NCBI RefSeq assembly: GCF_963678635.1
Contig: NC_087062.1
Span: 82,296,012-82,360,011 of the forward strand
Length of the DNA stretch: 64,000 bases
Direction of reading: 5' to 3'
Source of the DNA: Symsagittifera roscoffensis
Taxonomy: Eukaryota; Xenacoelomorpha; Acoela; Convolutidae
Position numbers and translations under genes: made by a program
Shown: one piece after another, positions 1 through 12,400 of the stretch
How the letters are laid out: every line of letters starts with the position of its first letter
How positions within the stretch are numbered: the first letter of the stretch is position 1
Notes under the pieces: generated by a model
Seen by the model: only the letters and a program-made list of their open reading frames with translations
Databases searched by the model: none
Told to the model about the DNA's origin: nothing

Positions 1-127
1 AACTTTTCATCAAAAAAAAATATGCTTCCAGTTTTAATCCTATTTGCCACAAATCGGTATGAAAATAAAATTAGCAACTTATTCACAATCGATGAACGGA
101 TCAGTAAAACGTCAGTTTTCTGCCAAG

Positions 128-400
128 GTATCGTGGGCCCGATGATGCCCAATTACCTTCTCTACGCTCTATGTCGCTTCATTGCTTCCTGGGGTGTCTC
201 CGGCTACATCGTTGTGTGCTACGTTTATTTAGCTGAATCTATGGACAACAGAGGGCGCGCCTACTTGGGTGTGGTGGCCATGATGGCCTGGAGCTGTGGT
301 GGTAGCGCAATTGCTTTTTTTGGGAAGTTTTTGCGACACTTTCTTGTGTTTGACTGGGTCAGTGCTATCTCGTTTGCAGCCATCGGTTTTATCATCTCGC
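128..400 (+). CDS. SLC22-like exon (first one visible)
   Basis: The exon encodes several hydrophobic helices and the motif YLAESMDNRGRAYLG, which matches the loop after the fourth and fifth membrane segments in SLC22 proteins. The donor is clear: exon ends at 400, followed by GTAAGT. The acceptor is less certain. AG at 126-127 after a short pyrimidine run gives a phase-1 start at 128; another AG ends at 115. The reading frame is open upstream to base 22, but that part looks like intron. Confidence 0.7.
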
Positions 401-3400
401 GTAAGTTTCTAATCTCTCTCAGAGAAGTTTCGAAAAGGATAACAACCTAAAGCCAGGCAAACCAGATGCTCTTAAGTAAAAACTGGCATTGACGTATCAG
501 TGGTGTCCGCAGAATATTATGACGGGGAATCTTTGAAACGTTTTTCTATAAAGTTTTGACTCCTGACCTTCGAAGATCAGTAGTTCTGTTTCAAAAACTT
601 TGCCAAAATTTTATTATGACTTCTGATGTTGTAACAGTACCAAAACTCTTCGACGCAGGCGTTTATTTGAGGAACAAGTTCATCTTGTTGAGCTATTTTT
701 TGAAGCCCAAGGTCGAAAATTACGCTTTTCATGACGCTCTAATTTGTAAATGTTCATTATCAATATCTTCAGTACACCAAATACCCTTTCATTTCGTTTT
801 TTTAAATTCAAAAATTGACAACTGTACCATTTGCTCTAACTTTGCCCAGAAACGACCGCCTCCTTTGAAGAGCGTTTTTAAAACCATAAAATATAGCACA
901 AGATAAATTGCTCAAAACACAGTCGAGGAAATAGTTTGCTGCTTTATATACCATAGTAGTACATTCCATTTTCACTAAAAAATTTGAACTTGAAATTCGA
1001 ATGTTCATTTGCCCGAAACAAAATTATTTTTATTATTTTTATTTTTATAATTAATTAGGACCAATAATTAGGACCCAAAAAATTGGAATTAGTAAGAATT
1101 TGTATCGTGTATCTTGTTGTTAAGATAAGCTTAGCAAGATTCTAACTAGGGGGATCCTAACTTGAGTGGAAGTTTTCTTTCGCTTACAAATTTCTAAGAA
1201 AAGGATCCTTCGATAAATTACGGTCCCACTTCCTAGGATTTTGTTTTCTTGGTCCCCCCATAGGATCGGGGACACGATACAGTACTACGTTTTGTTCAAT
1301 TCAATGTGAGTTAATTCCAGTCCTTTTTAAAAAAATAGTCTTTTTTAAAAAAAAAACATTGAAATGGATCCTTTGGGGCAAAAATGGCAAGCAGAAAACC
1401 AGAACTGTCCAGTCTAGTTTTTCACAGTTGGATCAATCATTTCATCAGCTCCATTGGGAGCTTAAAAATATAAGTTTTTTTAACAATTTTTTGAAAAAAA
1501 GGTAAGTTTGGACTTTGAATTTAATTAGGGATGCTCTAACGCCTATAAGTTTTAAAGTTTTAGAGTGAGAAACAGCCATTAGCTGGCCGGTAGGTTTCAT
1601 AATTTTTTAAGTGCTTGGTTAAAATTATTCATTATAATTTTTCATGGTTCAAATTCTTTCTGATTGTAAGCGGCAATTTTTTAAGTTCTTAGCCAGGGTT
1701 TAGAGAAGCTGTTTTTTAGGCAAACTTGACCAGGCCTGAAATTTTTCCTCCCCATTTTAGTTTGAGACTAGTAAAAGCTTTGCGCAAAATCAGTTTAATT
1801 GGGGCAGTACAACAGTGCTTAAGTACAACAGTGTCGAAATTAAACAGTCGAAGTAAAACAGTGTCGCGGGTTGGAGCGGTTTTGCTCTACTCAGCCCCCC
1901 CCCCCATCCCTCCTTAGAGGTATCCCAAACTACTGCTACTCTCTGAAATAAGCCTACAGCATCGGGACGTCATTTTAAAAATAAAATTTGGCGAGAAAAA
2001 TTTCTAAGCCAATGCTGCTCTCACAAAATCAACTGATCATTAGGTCAAGTAAAATCATTCAGAAAACAAAACGAAATTTGAATAAGGACATGTTCTGAAC
2101 CTGAACCAAATAACTTCGCGCGAGATTTTGTTTTTTTGCAAACCTTCCAATGGGACCGTAAGTGGGGGCGCTTCGTGCGCGTCAAATTTGAGGATGACAA
2201 CCGAATTGTTTGTATTATTTTTTTTCAATTTAACTTTTGCCATTTTTAAAGCTGGATTCGGAATTTGCGCTTAAAATACATCAAAAAAAAGCCATAGATT
2301 GTTGTCGAAAGCCGTAATCAGGTAATTTGAAAGCCACCATTCTAAAATACTACTATTTCGTTTTACTTTCGGGTTTAGTTTGTGCAGTGGAAAGTCCACC
2401 GTTGGCGCTACACACAGGGTGACGACTACAAATTCTACAAGGACATGATGTTCATAGCCAAGGTGAATGGACGGAGGCTGACGGCAAGAGGACAAGCGCG
2501 TGATAGTCACGTGTCCCAAAGCAGCACTCGTAAAACTGTAAGACATTTTAAGCTCCTTTTTTTTTCTTGATTTTTTTGTCAAATTCATCACTGAGAGCTT
2601 TCATTTTCCAGTCTTATGATTCCTTTTATCCATTAATCCCAATGAGACACCTCGTTTCTCTTGTACTCATAGGGGAATCATAATTAATATTGAACCTAAA
2701 GCATTTTATGAATTACAATCTGATTATGATATAATAATCGGTAATATGGGTTAGTTCTAGGTTCAATATTACTTATATGAGCCCCATATGAGTATTTGAG
2801 ATCATTCGAAGTGTCTCATTGAGATTAATGATAACTAGGCGTAGACGATTGGAAACTTTTAAGAGCAAAAACTTCTCTCATGATCCTAATTTTCAACATA
2901 TAATTAAAAAATTCTTGAATTTTAAACCGTGTGAGTTAGGACCGAAGTGTATAACTCATAGAGTAATTTCGGATAGGGTACACCGTCTGCTCGTCACGCT
3001 ATCTTATTTTCGGCCGGATAGATTCGTGCAACTTCTTAGTCTAATACCAATCCTAATCTTACTCTTATACTATCTAGTCTCAGGTTGTTTAACTAGTCTC
3101 TGCTAGGCTCAATAGATCTAGGGTATACTGGTTTATTGCGGTTGCTGAAGTCTTCTTGGAGAGTCAACTAATTTCTAAGTTAAATTCAAATCTCTCTGGT
3201 GCTGAAATTACAAGTAATTTCAGCACTTACAAATAAGTGGGTTGTTAGTTTGATGGATCATGATTGGTTAATATTAAATACTTTACAGTGGTAAAATATC
3301 TAATTTATCCAATCATAAAATGTAGTTTAGATCAGGTTCCACCCATCCGGGTTTTACAGAGTTTTTTAGAATAGTCTTTCTGCAATTCAAAGGATGGATG

Positions 3401-6400
3401 ATGGACGTTGGTATTTGGCGAACATCTTATTTCTTCTGGGTTTTCTTATTAGAGAAGTCCCAGATTCAATCGTTGTGTCTTCTCAAGACAACGACTGGGT
3501 TTTCGCAACAAACTCAAATCTGATTTCAGAATGGTTGGCTATGTCAGGTTTTTCTGTTTCATTGATGAGAACTTCTTTGTGTTTGACCCTGTCTGGGAAT
3601 GGCGTGGAGATTGTGTGTGGAGGGGATGCCTGGTTACTCGGATCTGTACGTATACTTGAACATCGAGGTGGTCATTGTTCTAGTTCAATGAAGTCCTTTT
3701 CTGCGAAGTCAAGTCGTACTCTAAATCCTTTGAGTTGTGATTGTGGGCGGCATATTGATTGTGGTTGGCCATTCTTTTTCGAGTGTAGTGGGTTCATTTT
3801 GTCTTTGGATGTTCGTCTTTGGTGTTGTATGCTGATCTATATATTGCATAATATAATTTACATTTTATAAAACTTTTATTAGTTTAATGTTTTTTAATTA
3901 TGATTTTGGTTAGTTGTTTTCACAAAAGCTTTTTGTTTTAGTTCAGTTATTTTGAAGAGTTACTCACCCTTGAGTAGCTCTTATTAAAAATAGGAGTATG
4001 TGTCACAAAGCGTGGATGTAGCGCGGTGGGTTAGGCCGGCTATAGAGCATGCTCAGGACGTCCTCTTCTGGTGGGTTAGGCCAGGAGTGGGAGTATGATA
4101 GCATGCGGTTTTTGTGAGAGGTCCTGTTATGTGACAACGTTTTATGTTGGGTTTGTTGTGGTTTTTCTTATGTTTTGTTGGTTGTGTCCTTTTTTCAAAA
4201 ATCAAATTGTTTGTGGTATGGGTTTGTCTTTCGACTTTTTTGTGTTTTATTATTTCTTTCTTAGACTTTATAATAGTCTTCAAAAGAATAAATTATCCAG
4301 TTTTAAACTGGGTTAATCCGGTTTGGGTACCGTTGGTTTCCTTTTCTTAGTCATGCTGTTATGCTATGTGTTGTGGTGTTTAGTAAGCTGCATTGGTTAG
4401 TTTTGTTTAGTATATAATTCCTTTCCAACCGGGTTAAAGGAAAGTTTGAAACTTGTTATCGTGTGTTAGAGTTGTTTAGTGTGAAAGCTTGAAACTGAAA
4501 TTCATTATTTAAACAATTCTTTGTGGGCGAGCTGTGCGAATTTGGATAGAATTCTTGTGCGAGTGAATGAAAATATCAAAAGGTTAGTACTGCATTTGCT
4601 TCTTATTAATTTAATTCATAGAATTTCAATTTTACTGCTAGTTGTTGGGGAAAATTAAGTTACAAATTTTCATCATTATTAGATTTACTGCATTTGGGAA
4701 AAAATTTATAAATTAAATTATTGCATTGGTATTATTTTTATTTAATTATTTGGTGCAAAAAATTAATAGAGTTTTAAACAGTTTGAAGAAGTTTTCATTT
4801 TTCATTTTCTTTTGTGAATTGTTCAGATGATCGTTGGATGAAGGCTAAAATTCTAAAGAAGACATGAATAAAGAATGGTTAGTTTCTAATTTTAATAACT
4901 AGTTACTAATATGTATAGTTCATACTTACCTGTTAGTCGTCGGGGAAGAAACCGTGGGGGAAGATGTCGTGGATGAGATCTGAAGTTGTTAGTAATTTAG
5001 CTAAGATGCGGATGATATTTTCAGTTTGAAGCAGTGGCCAAAGCAATTGAAGTGCTTTAATGGTGGTTAGTTCTTCAGTGCCAACTGCAAACTCATAAGG
5101 TGTGTTTTGGATTAGATTATATAATTTGTGATTGAATTTAGTGTTGTGGATGAATTCTAAAATAGGGATTTCTATAGGTTGAACAAATTCGTGTGGGAGA
5201 AGAAAGGGTCGGGATTCTTCTGCGTTGAAGGTCTTGGTGATGGGACAAAAAATATACATTTGGGTTATGGGATCATAATTTCGAAAAATACCATGAAGGT
5301 TAGTATCTTTAATGCAATATGTGAAGTTAAGAAAGAATGGTGAGGTGTATTTGGAATTGATGAATTGAAAACGGTGGTGTGGTTGTCTGGAGGGAGTGTG
5401 TAGGTCGAAGTGATTTTGGATAAAACGATAATATGTATATGTGTGAGTTTGTTTAGTGCGCAACATAATATCGTGTGAGCAGTGCAAATCTCTTTCATGT
5501 GGTGCAAGGAAATGAAAGGTTAGTGAAAATATTTGGAAGCGTTCTTTAAAACTTTCGTAAGCTTGTGTGTCTGTTAGTGCTTCTGAAATGATGTGGTCAA
5601 ATTTGCGGTCAAAGATATTGAGTGTAAATACATATGGTGTTTTAATGAAATTTTTTTTTCTGTGATTTGTGGGTTAGCGAAGCGATCGTCGTCTAAGAAT
5701 TGATCTTGGTTAGTTCTGATGATGTTATGATCGTAATATTCTAGCGTATATTCGTTAGCTCGGGGTGCAGTGTATGTTTTTAGTGATTTTTTATATCCGA
5801 TGTAAGTAAATTGTCTAGGTGTTAGTGGTGTAGTGAGTCGATATAGCATGTCCTTATTTCGTTCTATATCGATGTGAGTGTTAGATAAAGGTAAGCAAAG
5901 GGGATTAGTAAAATGATAATATGAGGTCCAAGGAAGGGTAGGCATTAAAACGTGTTCGTCTACAAAGTTACGTGTCTCGTTAGTGTCGTGAGGGGTGTTT
6001 AAGGTGTATTGTGGAAATGAGGGTAAGGTGATAGCTAAAAATTCTTTTGTATTAGTGTGATTTGGGTGATTTATATATTCACGGGCTGTTCCTGGTTTTG
6101 CTGGGAAAGGATGGTTGGGGAACTTTCTTTTAAAAGTGCGGTAAGCTCTATTAGTGCTGAGTGAAGATTCAGTAGATGTGGATGATGGTGCTAATGATTC
6201 GGTATAAATTGAAGAGAGTGTAGGGGTAGGAGGGTTGGATGAATCTATTGTGGATGAAATTTGGTTTATGGTGGGGGTATCAAGGTGGTAGGGTTGTTGT
6301 TGTAATGTAATAAAATTATCTAGTTCTGGGGAGATTTGGGGGGTATCTGGAGAATTGGATGATCGGTCTGAATGATGTGAAGAATAGGTTGGAGTGACTT

Positions 6401-9400
6401 GGGAAGCATAAGAGGGTGTAGAATTGGTGGGGACGGGGTTATTTGGTAGCATTGGTTGAAAAGGGGGGTGGGAAAAAATTGAGGGGTTGGTGTGAAAATT
6501 ATTGGATGGAGATGGTTCAGAGTCGGCAAATTCATCGGGGGTTTCAATATTCGGGTTATTGAGTTGTGATGTGGAGTATAAAACTGAGATGTGTGAATTA
6601 TTATCGGAATTCATGCCTGATGTTACGTTACTGGTTGGGAAATCGGGTGGCGGGAAAGCAAAAAGTGGTATTATTGTAATTGGAGTAGTGAGGTTGGTTG
6701 GGTGGGAATTTGAACGGTGTAGGGATCCAAGTTGTCGGCTCATCGTGGGCTAAAAAAATTTTTATTTTGAGACTGAAAAGCGGTGGTATGGGGTTGTTCT
6801 ATAATTTGTTCATAAGTATTTTCATCTTGTGAGTGGCGTGTCATTATATGTTGGATGGGACTTTGTGATATGGTTGGTCTAAAAATTGGATTATGTGTTA
6901 TTGCTAAGTTTCGAAAATTACGTGGGACTAGGGATAATGGATGGTTATGTGGTAGGGGTGGTAACTGTGGTGCTGTTGGCGTTGTGTCTACATTGTTATG
7001 TTCTTCGTCGTATGTGTTCTGTCTTGTTGCTATTTTTGTGTTGTATTCTTTTATTTGTGCATCTCAAAGAATTTTGTTTATTGATGTAGAAAAAATTCCA
7101 AAAAATCCTGCAAATAGTATGCGTGCTACACTTGCTTGTCTATTGACTTGTGTGTGTATAGCACATGTGTTATAGATTCCTTTTAAGAGTGAAAAAAGAA
7201 ATCCAATAAAGTTAAACATTGCGTATAAAATAGTCAGTTTTTCTAAGATGTAGTAGGGCCATCCTAGAAAATCAAGAATTTCATTCTTGAGTGTAACAAA
7301 GCTAAAAATATTGATAGGTGATATATCTTGGGGACGGTATTTTTCACCGTTTAGATATATATAATCTTTAATGTCTTTAAAATATCCGCTATAGTCTTGC
7401 GTATAGATGTCTGCAAATCCTGCGGTTTCGGCAAGTTTGCGTAAGTTTTGGTCATTTGATTGTCTTTGTATTGTGTCCATTTGTGTTAATAATTCCTGGA
7501 ATTGTTGTGTTCTAATGTGATGTTGAATATCTGATTTTGAGTATATTCCTATTGATTGTAAGTCTATATTTGGGTTTCGAGCGATAGCGCGAATGCTTTC
7601 TGGTGAAAATTTTTTGAGTGATTGCATTAATGTGGGATATGGGGTGAGAAGGTAATATTTATCTTCATCAGGGTTTAGTTGTACTACATTGTGGCTATTT
7701 TTTGATCCACATGGGACTGCGGTATCCCAGAAATAGGTTCTTCTTGAAAGTGTGTCAACGAAATGTACTTTGTTCTTATAAAAGATAGGGATTCTTTTAT
7801 AGCATCGTTTGTCTTCAAAAACGTATAGTGGTGATACTTTTTTGTTACAAGTATAAAACCATAAAATGTTTCCTTCATAGTCTAAAAAATTTGATCTATT
7901 TCCTGATAGTAAATATCCTGCGTAGGGTATTTTTAATACTGCTAGTGCAAGTGATTGTAATATTTGTGTTCTTTCTAATTCGCATAGTTGGTGTAGTGTT
8001 TCTAATTCAGAGAGTGACATTTCTTGAAAAATTCGGCTAATCGTGTAGTCTAGTTTCATATCTAAGTGAATATCATAGTGGATATTACCGAAATATGTAC
8101 TATTCATTAGTGATAGTTCTTGTAAACGTGTGCTTTGATCGTCTTGGGGCTTTAAATGTCCACCAGGTTGACCTGTATTTTTTTGAAAATGAACTGGTAT
8201 GTATGATGTTCCTTCATTTGGAGGATGACTTGTGGCGTATGGGTCGACTTTTGTTTTTCCAGTGGTCATGTCGAATCCTTTTTCGTATTCAACTAGTATT
8301 TCGGAGTATTGTGTTTTGTGAAGTGGGTTTCTGTATTTACATGCAAGTTCTGTTTCTTGATATATTTGAAAACGTGTTAATTTATTTTCTATATTATGAA
8401 TGTTTCTAAAATTAGAACTTATTTTTCGTAATGGATTTACTTGTTCATATGGTATTGATTGTATAAAATATTTTTCGTGAAATTTTATCATACGAGCGTG
8501 TATTTTTGCTACTTGAAATGTTGTACATGTGTCTTCGGGGAACCAAACAATTGTTGCTTGTGTTCTTGTTGTAGGGTCACAATAGCCTTGGTCCTTTTTT
8601 TAAGGTAATCTAATTCCTTGATAGATCATTGTGTTGTCTGATAAATCTCGTGTGAGTTGAATTTTTTCGAGTTGTATTTTCCAATCGAAAAACATTATTT
8701 CTTGGTATCCTTTATTTTTTGTGCCTGCTTTGCAGTTTGATGGGTTATTTATACCAATGTGTGGTATCCAGTGTTTATCGTACATGTCATAGGTTAATCG
8801 TCCGTGTGCGCCGTTATATTGGTACTTTTCATCTAATTTTATATGTCCTTGATATCTTTCAAGTTCTGCTTGATGTACAGAATCTGAAAAAACTTGGAAA
8901 TATACTAACTTTCTATCTGTGTTTTTATTTTTTGTGATGTTTAGTCGGAGTAACTCGTTTTTACAATCTTCGGGATTGAGATGTAAAAGTCGTTCTATAT
9001 TACTCTGGTAGAATGATTCATGGTCAAGTCGGTTTTTATTTCCGTTTGAGACTTGTGAACAATGTACTTTCTTTTCAGAAAATGTTGCTGTGAATTTATA
9101 TCCTATAACTGTAGTTGCTCGGGCTTTTGAATAGAGTGTCGCTATTACATTTGTTGTTTCTATGGCTTGTGGTTCTGTTTCGCATTGTGATACTTGATTT
9201 ATTGCATATTTGTGTAGTGTTTTTTGTTCGTTTTCTTCACAATCGTAATGTGTTACTAATAAATCTTGTGGTCCTGTGCGGGGGGAAGGGTTTATGTTTT
9301 GATTTGAGGTTATTAGAAAAAGGAGTTGGAGAAACATTAAAATTTCTAGAATATACATGTGTATGACAATCCTGAGTATGGGTTATAAAATGTGATGTAA

Positions 9401-12400
9401 CCAATTGTCTTTTTGGTATATCTGTCGTATTTGTATATTACTTCAGTTGTTATAAATGGTGGTGGTAGGGATTGAGCTGTTATATTTGGTGGATTTAATG
9501 GATAGGGATGTTGAGTAATGTTGTTTAATTTAACCGTGATTTCAAATTTTAATTGTAGACTATTCTGTTGGAGTATTTGGATGTTATGAGCACGAATATC
9601 TTCGTGGATATCTTGTCTATATTGTAGTCTGTTGAGTGCCCAACTGTGGAGTCGGTTACTATCTTGATTTTGTCCAAATAATGGTGGAGGTGCTGTGAAT
9701 GTATTCCAGTCTAGTCTTAAAGGAATATTTGTTGATGATTGTTCTCGATATCTAGCGTCGAGGTTATTTGGGAAATTTAAGTTAAAAGGTGGTGGTGAAA
9801 TCTGGCTTATTGATGGTGTTGATGTAGTGATAATGTTTCTGGTAGTGATGAGGATGTTGTTGTATCCGTATAAATATCTATTGGATCATTGACTAAATTT
9901 AGTTCACCTTGTGTAAATGAATGTGTTGTCCAATATGGTAGTCGTGATGCTTGGTTTGGGGGTTTAAAGGGATTTTCACGTATTTGTTCAGATGTTGGTG
10001 TTGAACCTAATTAATCTGATGGTAGGCTTGAGGTGCTACGTTGTGAAAGAATCGTAGGGGTTTCTGGTAATATACCAATGGGGTTTTCTGGAGTGTTTTG
10101 TGATGGGGATTGAGGTATATCAAAATGAACTCGGGGAGTTTGAAAATTTCTGTTTCGTCGAGGATGTATAATTTGTCTATTTATTTCGACTGTATTTTGG
10201 TTTTGACTAGGATTTCTTATTCTACTTGATTCTTGTGGTAGTGTTGGGTATAAGTTATATGTTGGTTCGCTTAGAGGTGCTTGTCGTTGAACTGGTTCTA
10301 GTGGTTCTGATAAGCGAGCGTGTCGTTCTTCAAAGGTATATGGGTTATCTTGAAAGGAAATTCGTGTAGATGTTTGAGAATTTTGGGTAGTTAAAGGTGT
10401 TGTTGGGTTATCTTGGGATGATGTCGGTGAAGACTGACTATGTGACTGTTGGGTAGCAATTTTTGATAGCTTTTTTGGTCTATTCTTTTAGTGAAAAAGT
10501 TTATGTTTATTATAGTATTCTTCTAAAAAAAGAATTAAGAGAATTGTTGCTAGGGCGAATGTGATGATTGCTTTTTTTATACATTTGCATATTGTCAAGA
10601 TGAGGGATGAGAGAAATGTTATAAAAATTACAAATAGTAAAAAAAATATCGGTTCTACTAAAAATGGTTCGTATCATTTAGATAAGTTTTTGTGAATCGT
10701 ACCTGTGGATATAGTCAATAGCTTTTGAAAGTTGGAGGTATAGTTCAAATAGGGAATAGAAAATTTAAAAAATAATGCAAAAAATGATTAAGATTATTAC
10801 AAAAGGTTCAATGATATCAAAAAGAAATATTATAAAAGTTTTAAGTATCGTAAAAAATTGTTTGAGGTTTGTGATAATTATAGTGACTGATTGAGAGAAG
10901 AGCATTTATGAAATGACTTCTTGATCGAATATTTTTTGTTGTTTGGGGCAATTTTCAAGTGTGGTCGGATTATTTATTGGTTTTTTGACAAGTGGGTTGA
11001 GTTTTGTGAAAAATTGTTGGGGGCAATTTTTATGGTGATCGGGAGGTCTTCTTTGTCTTTATTTTCATTTGTCAAATGATCTGGGGTACTTTTGAGATTT
11101 TTATACTTTAGGCTAATTAAAATGGTCGTTCTTTTACTTTAGGCTAATTTAACATATTTGTTTGGGGGATATTTGAGGTCTGGGTTGGGGAAATATTGTT
11201 GATCTTTGGTTTATTAGATAAGGGAGGGTTATGATATTATGGTGATATTTATTTTAGTTGTCAAGTTGGAGTGGTTTGCTTATTTTTGACCTGGAGGTCG
11301 TAAAGTTATAGTTATAGATATGCCTGGAGTTTAATATTTTTCGTCTAGTTGGTTTGTGTTAGAGTTATAGAAGGTGACGGATTGGATGAATCCTATTGGC
11401 TAATTTTGAACTAGAATCGCTGCGTGTTTGTCAGCATGTTATTTTGAAAAATGAAAGTGTAAAATGTTTCAGAGGTGCAAAGATTATTAAATGTAGAATT
11501 AAGGTTGTTTTTGAAATTCAACTTTCTTTAATATTTTAGATTGTGGGATGAATAATTTATAATTTTTACGTGGTTGATTTCTAAGTCGTGAGGACTCTCT
11601 TTGTTCTGATTTGTCGATTTGTTCTTGGGGTATTATTTGTTCTGTCATTTTTCTATTTTTTCTTTCTTTTTGAGATGTATTTTGATCTAGATTTTTTGTA
11701 TTGTTTTTTGTGGTGGTTGATTTTGTTATTTGGTTTTTGAGGTGAAAATCTTTTTGTTCCTTTGTTGTATTTTCCGTATGTGGGTCATTTTGAATAACTT
11801 GTAAACCTGTAAAAGAATATAATTGAGTTAGTTCGCGGAGTGCGTATTCTTTTGGATAATAAGGTAATAGGTTATTTCGGTGTTGAACGATTTCTTTTTT
11901 GTCTGAGTCGGTGATTTTATATGTGACATCAGTGGGTTTTGCAATTATTTGGTATGGTCCTTTACGAAGGGGTTGTAATTTTTTTGAAATTCCTTTTTGA
12001 GTATTAAAATTGGGTATTAAAACAAATGTTCCAATTTTTAAATCGGAGGCTGGTGTAAAGCGTGAATTTATTTGTTCATTAATGTTTTGCCTTTGTAACA
12101 ACCTTTTTGTTACTTTTTGGTAAATTTCATTGTGTTTTTTATCTCTGTTTAAAATCCATTCGGTGTGTGTACCGGAGGCTAATTTAAGAATTCGTGGGTG
12201 ATGAAAATGATCTTCATCGTGTGTATGTAAAGGTAGGTTATAACAGATTGAGTCTTTATTTGGTTGACAATAACCTTGTGCGTTTTTATGAGAGTTTGCT
12301 GTAAACATTATTGGTTTGCGTGGTTTTTGGTTAAAAACCATTTCATATGGTGACATTCCTAGAGTTGTCGTAATTTGTGAATTATATGCTAAGGGAAATA

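Noticed and set aside
556-906. 116-codon frame in the first transporter intron
   Set aside because: No similarity, no splice context, composition like random AT-rich DNA.
3342-3375. Polypurine tract next to the 3' LTR
   Set aside because: On the minus strand only GGATGGG precedes the LTR; too short and mixed to call.
3394-3870. 158-codon open frame on the + strand within the large element
   Set aside because: Opposite strand to all other genes of the element, no domain, Cys/Trp/Ser pattern typical of the complement of a coding frame. The minus-strand frame 3836-3387 explains it better.
4095-4350. Two Phe-rich frames of about 70 codons
   Set aside because: Produced by T-rich DNA; no start context, no conserved motif.
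8095-9366. Open frames on the + strand across env and neighbours
   Set aside because: Shadows of the minus-strand genes, made of hydrophobic residues from T-rich complement; same for 6502-7175 and 12940-13705.
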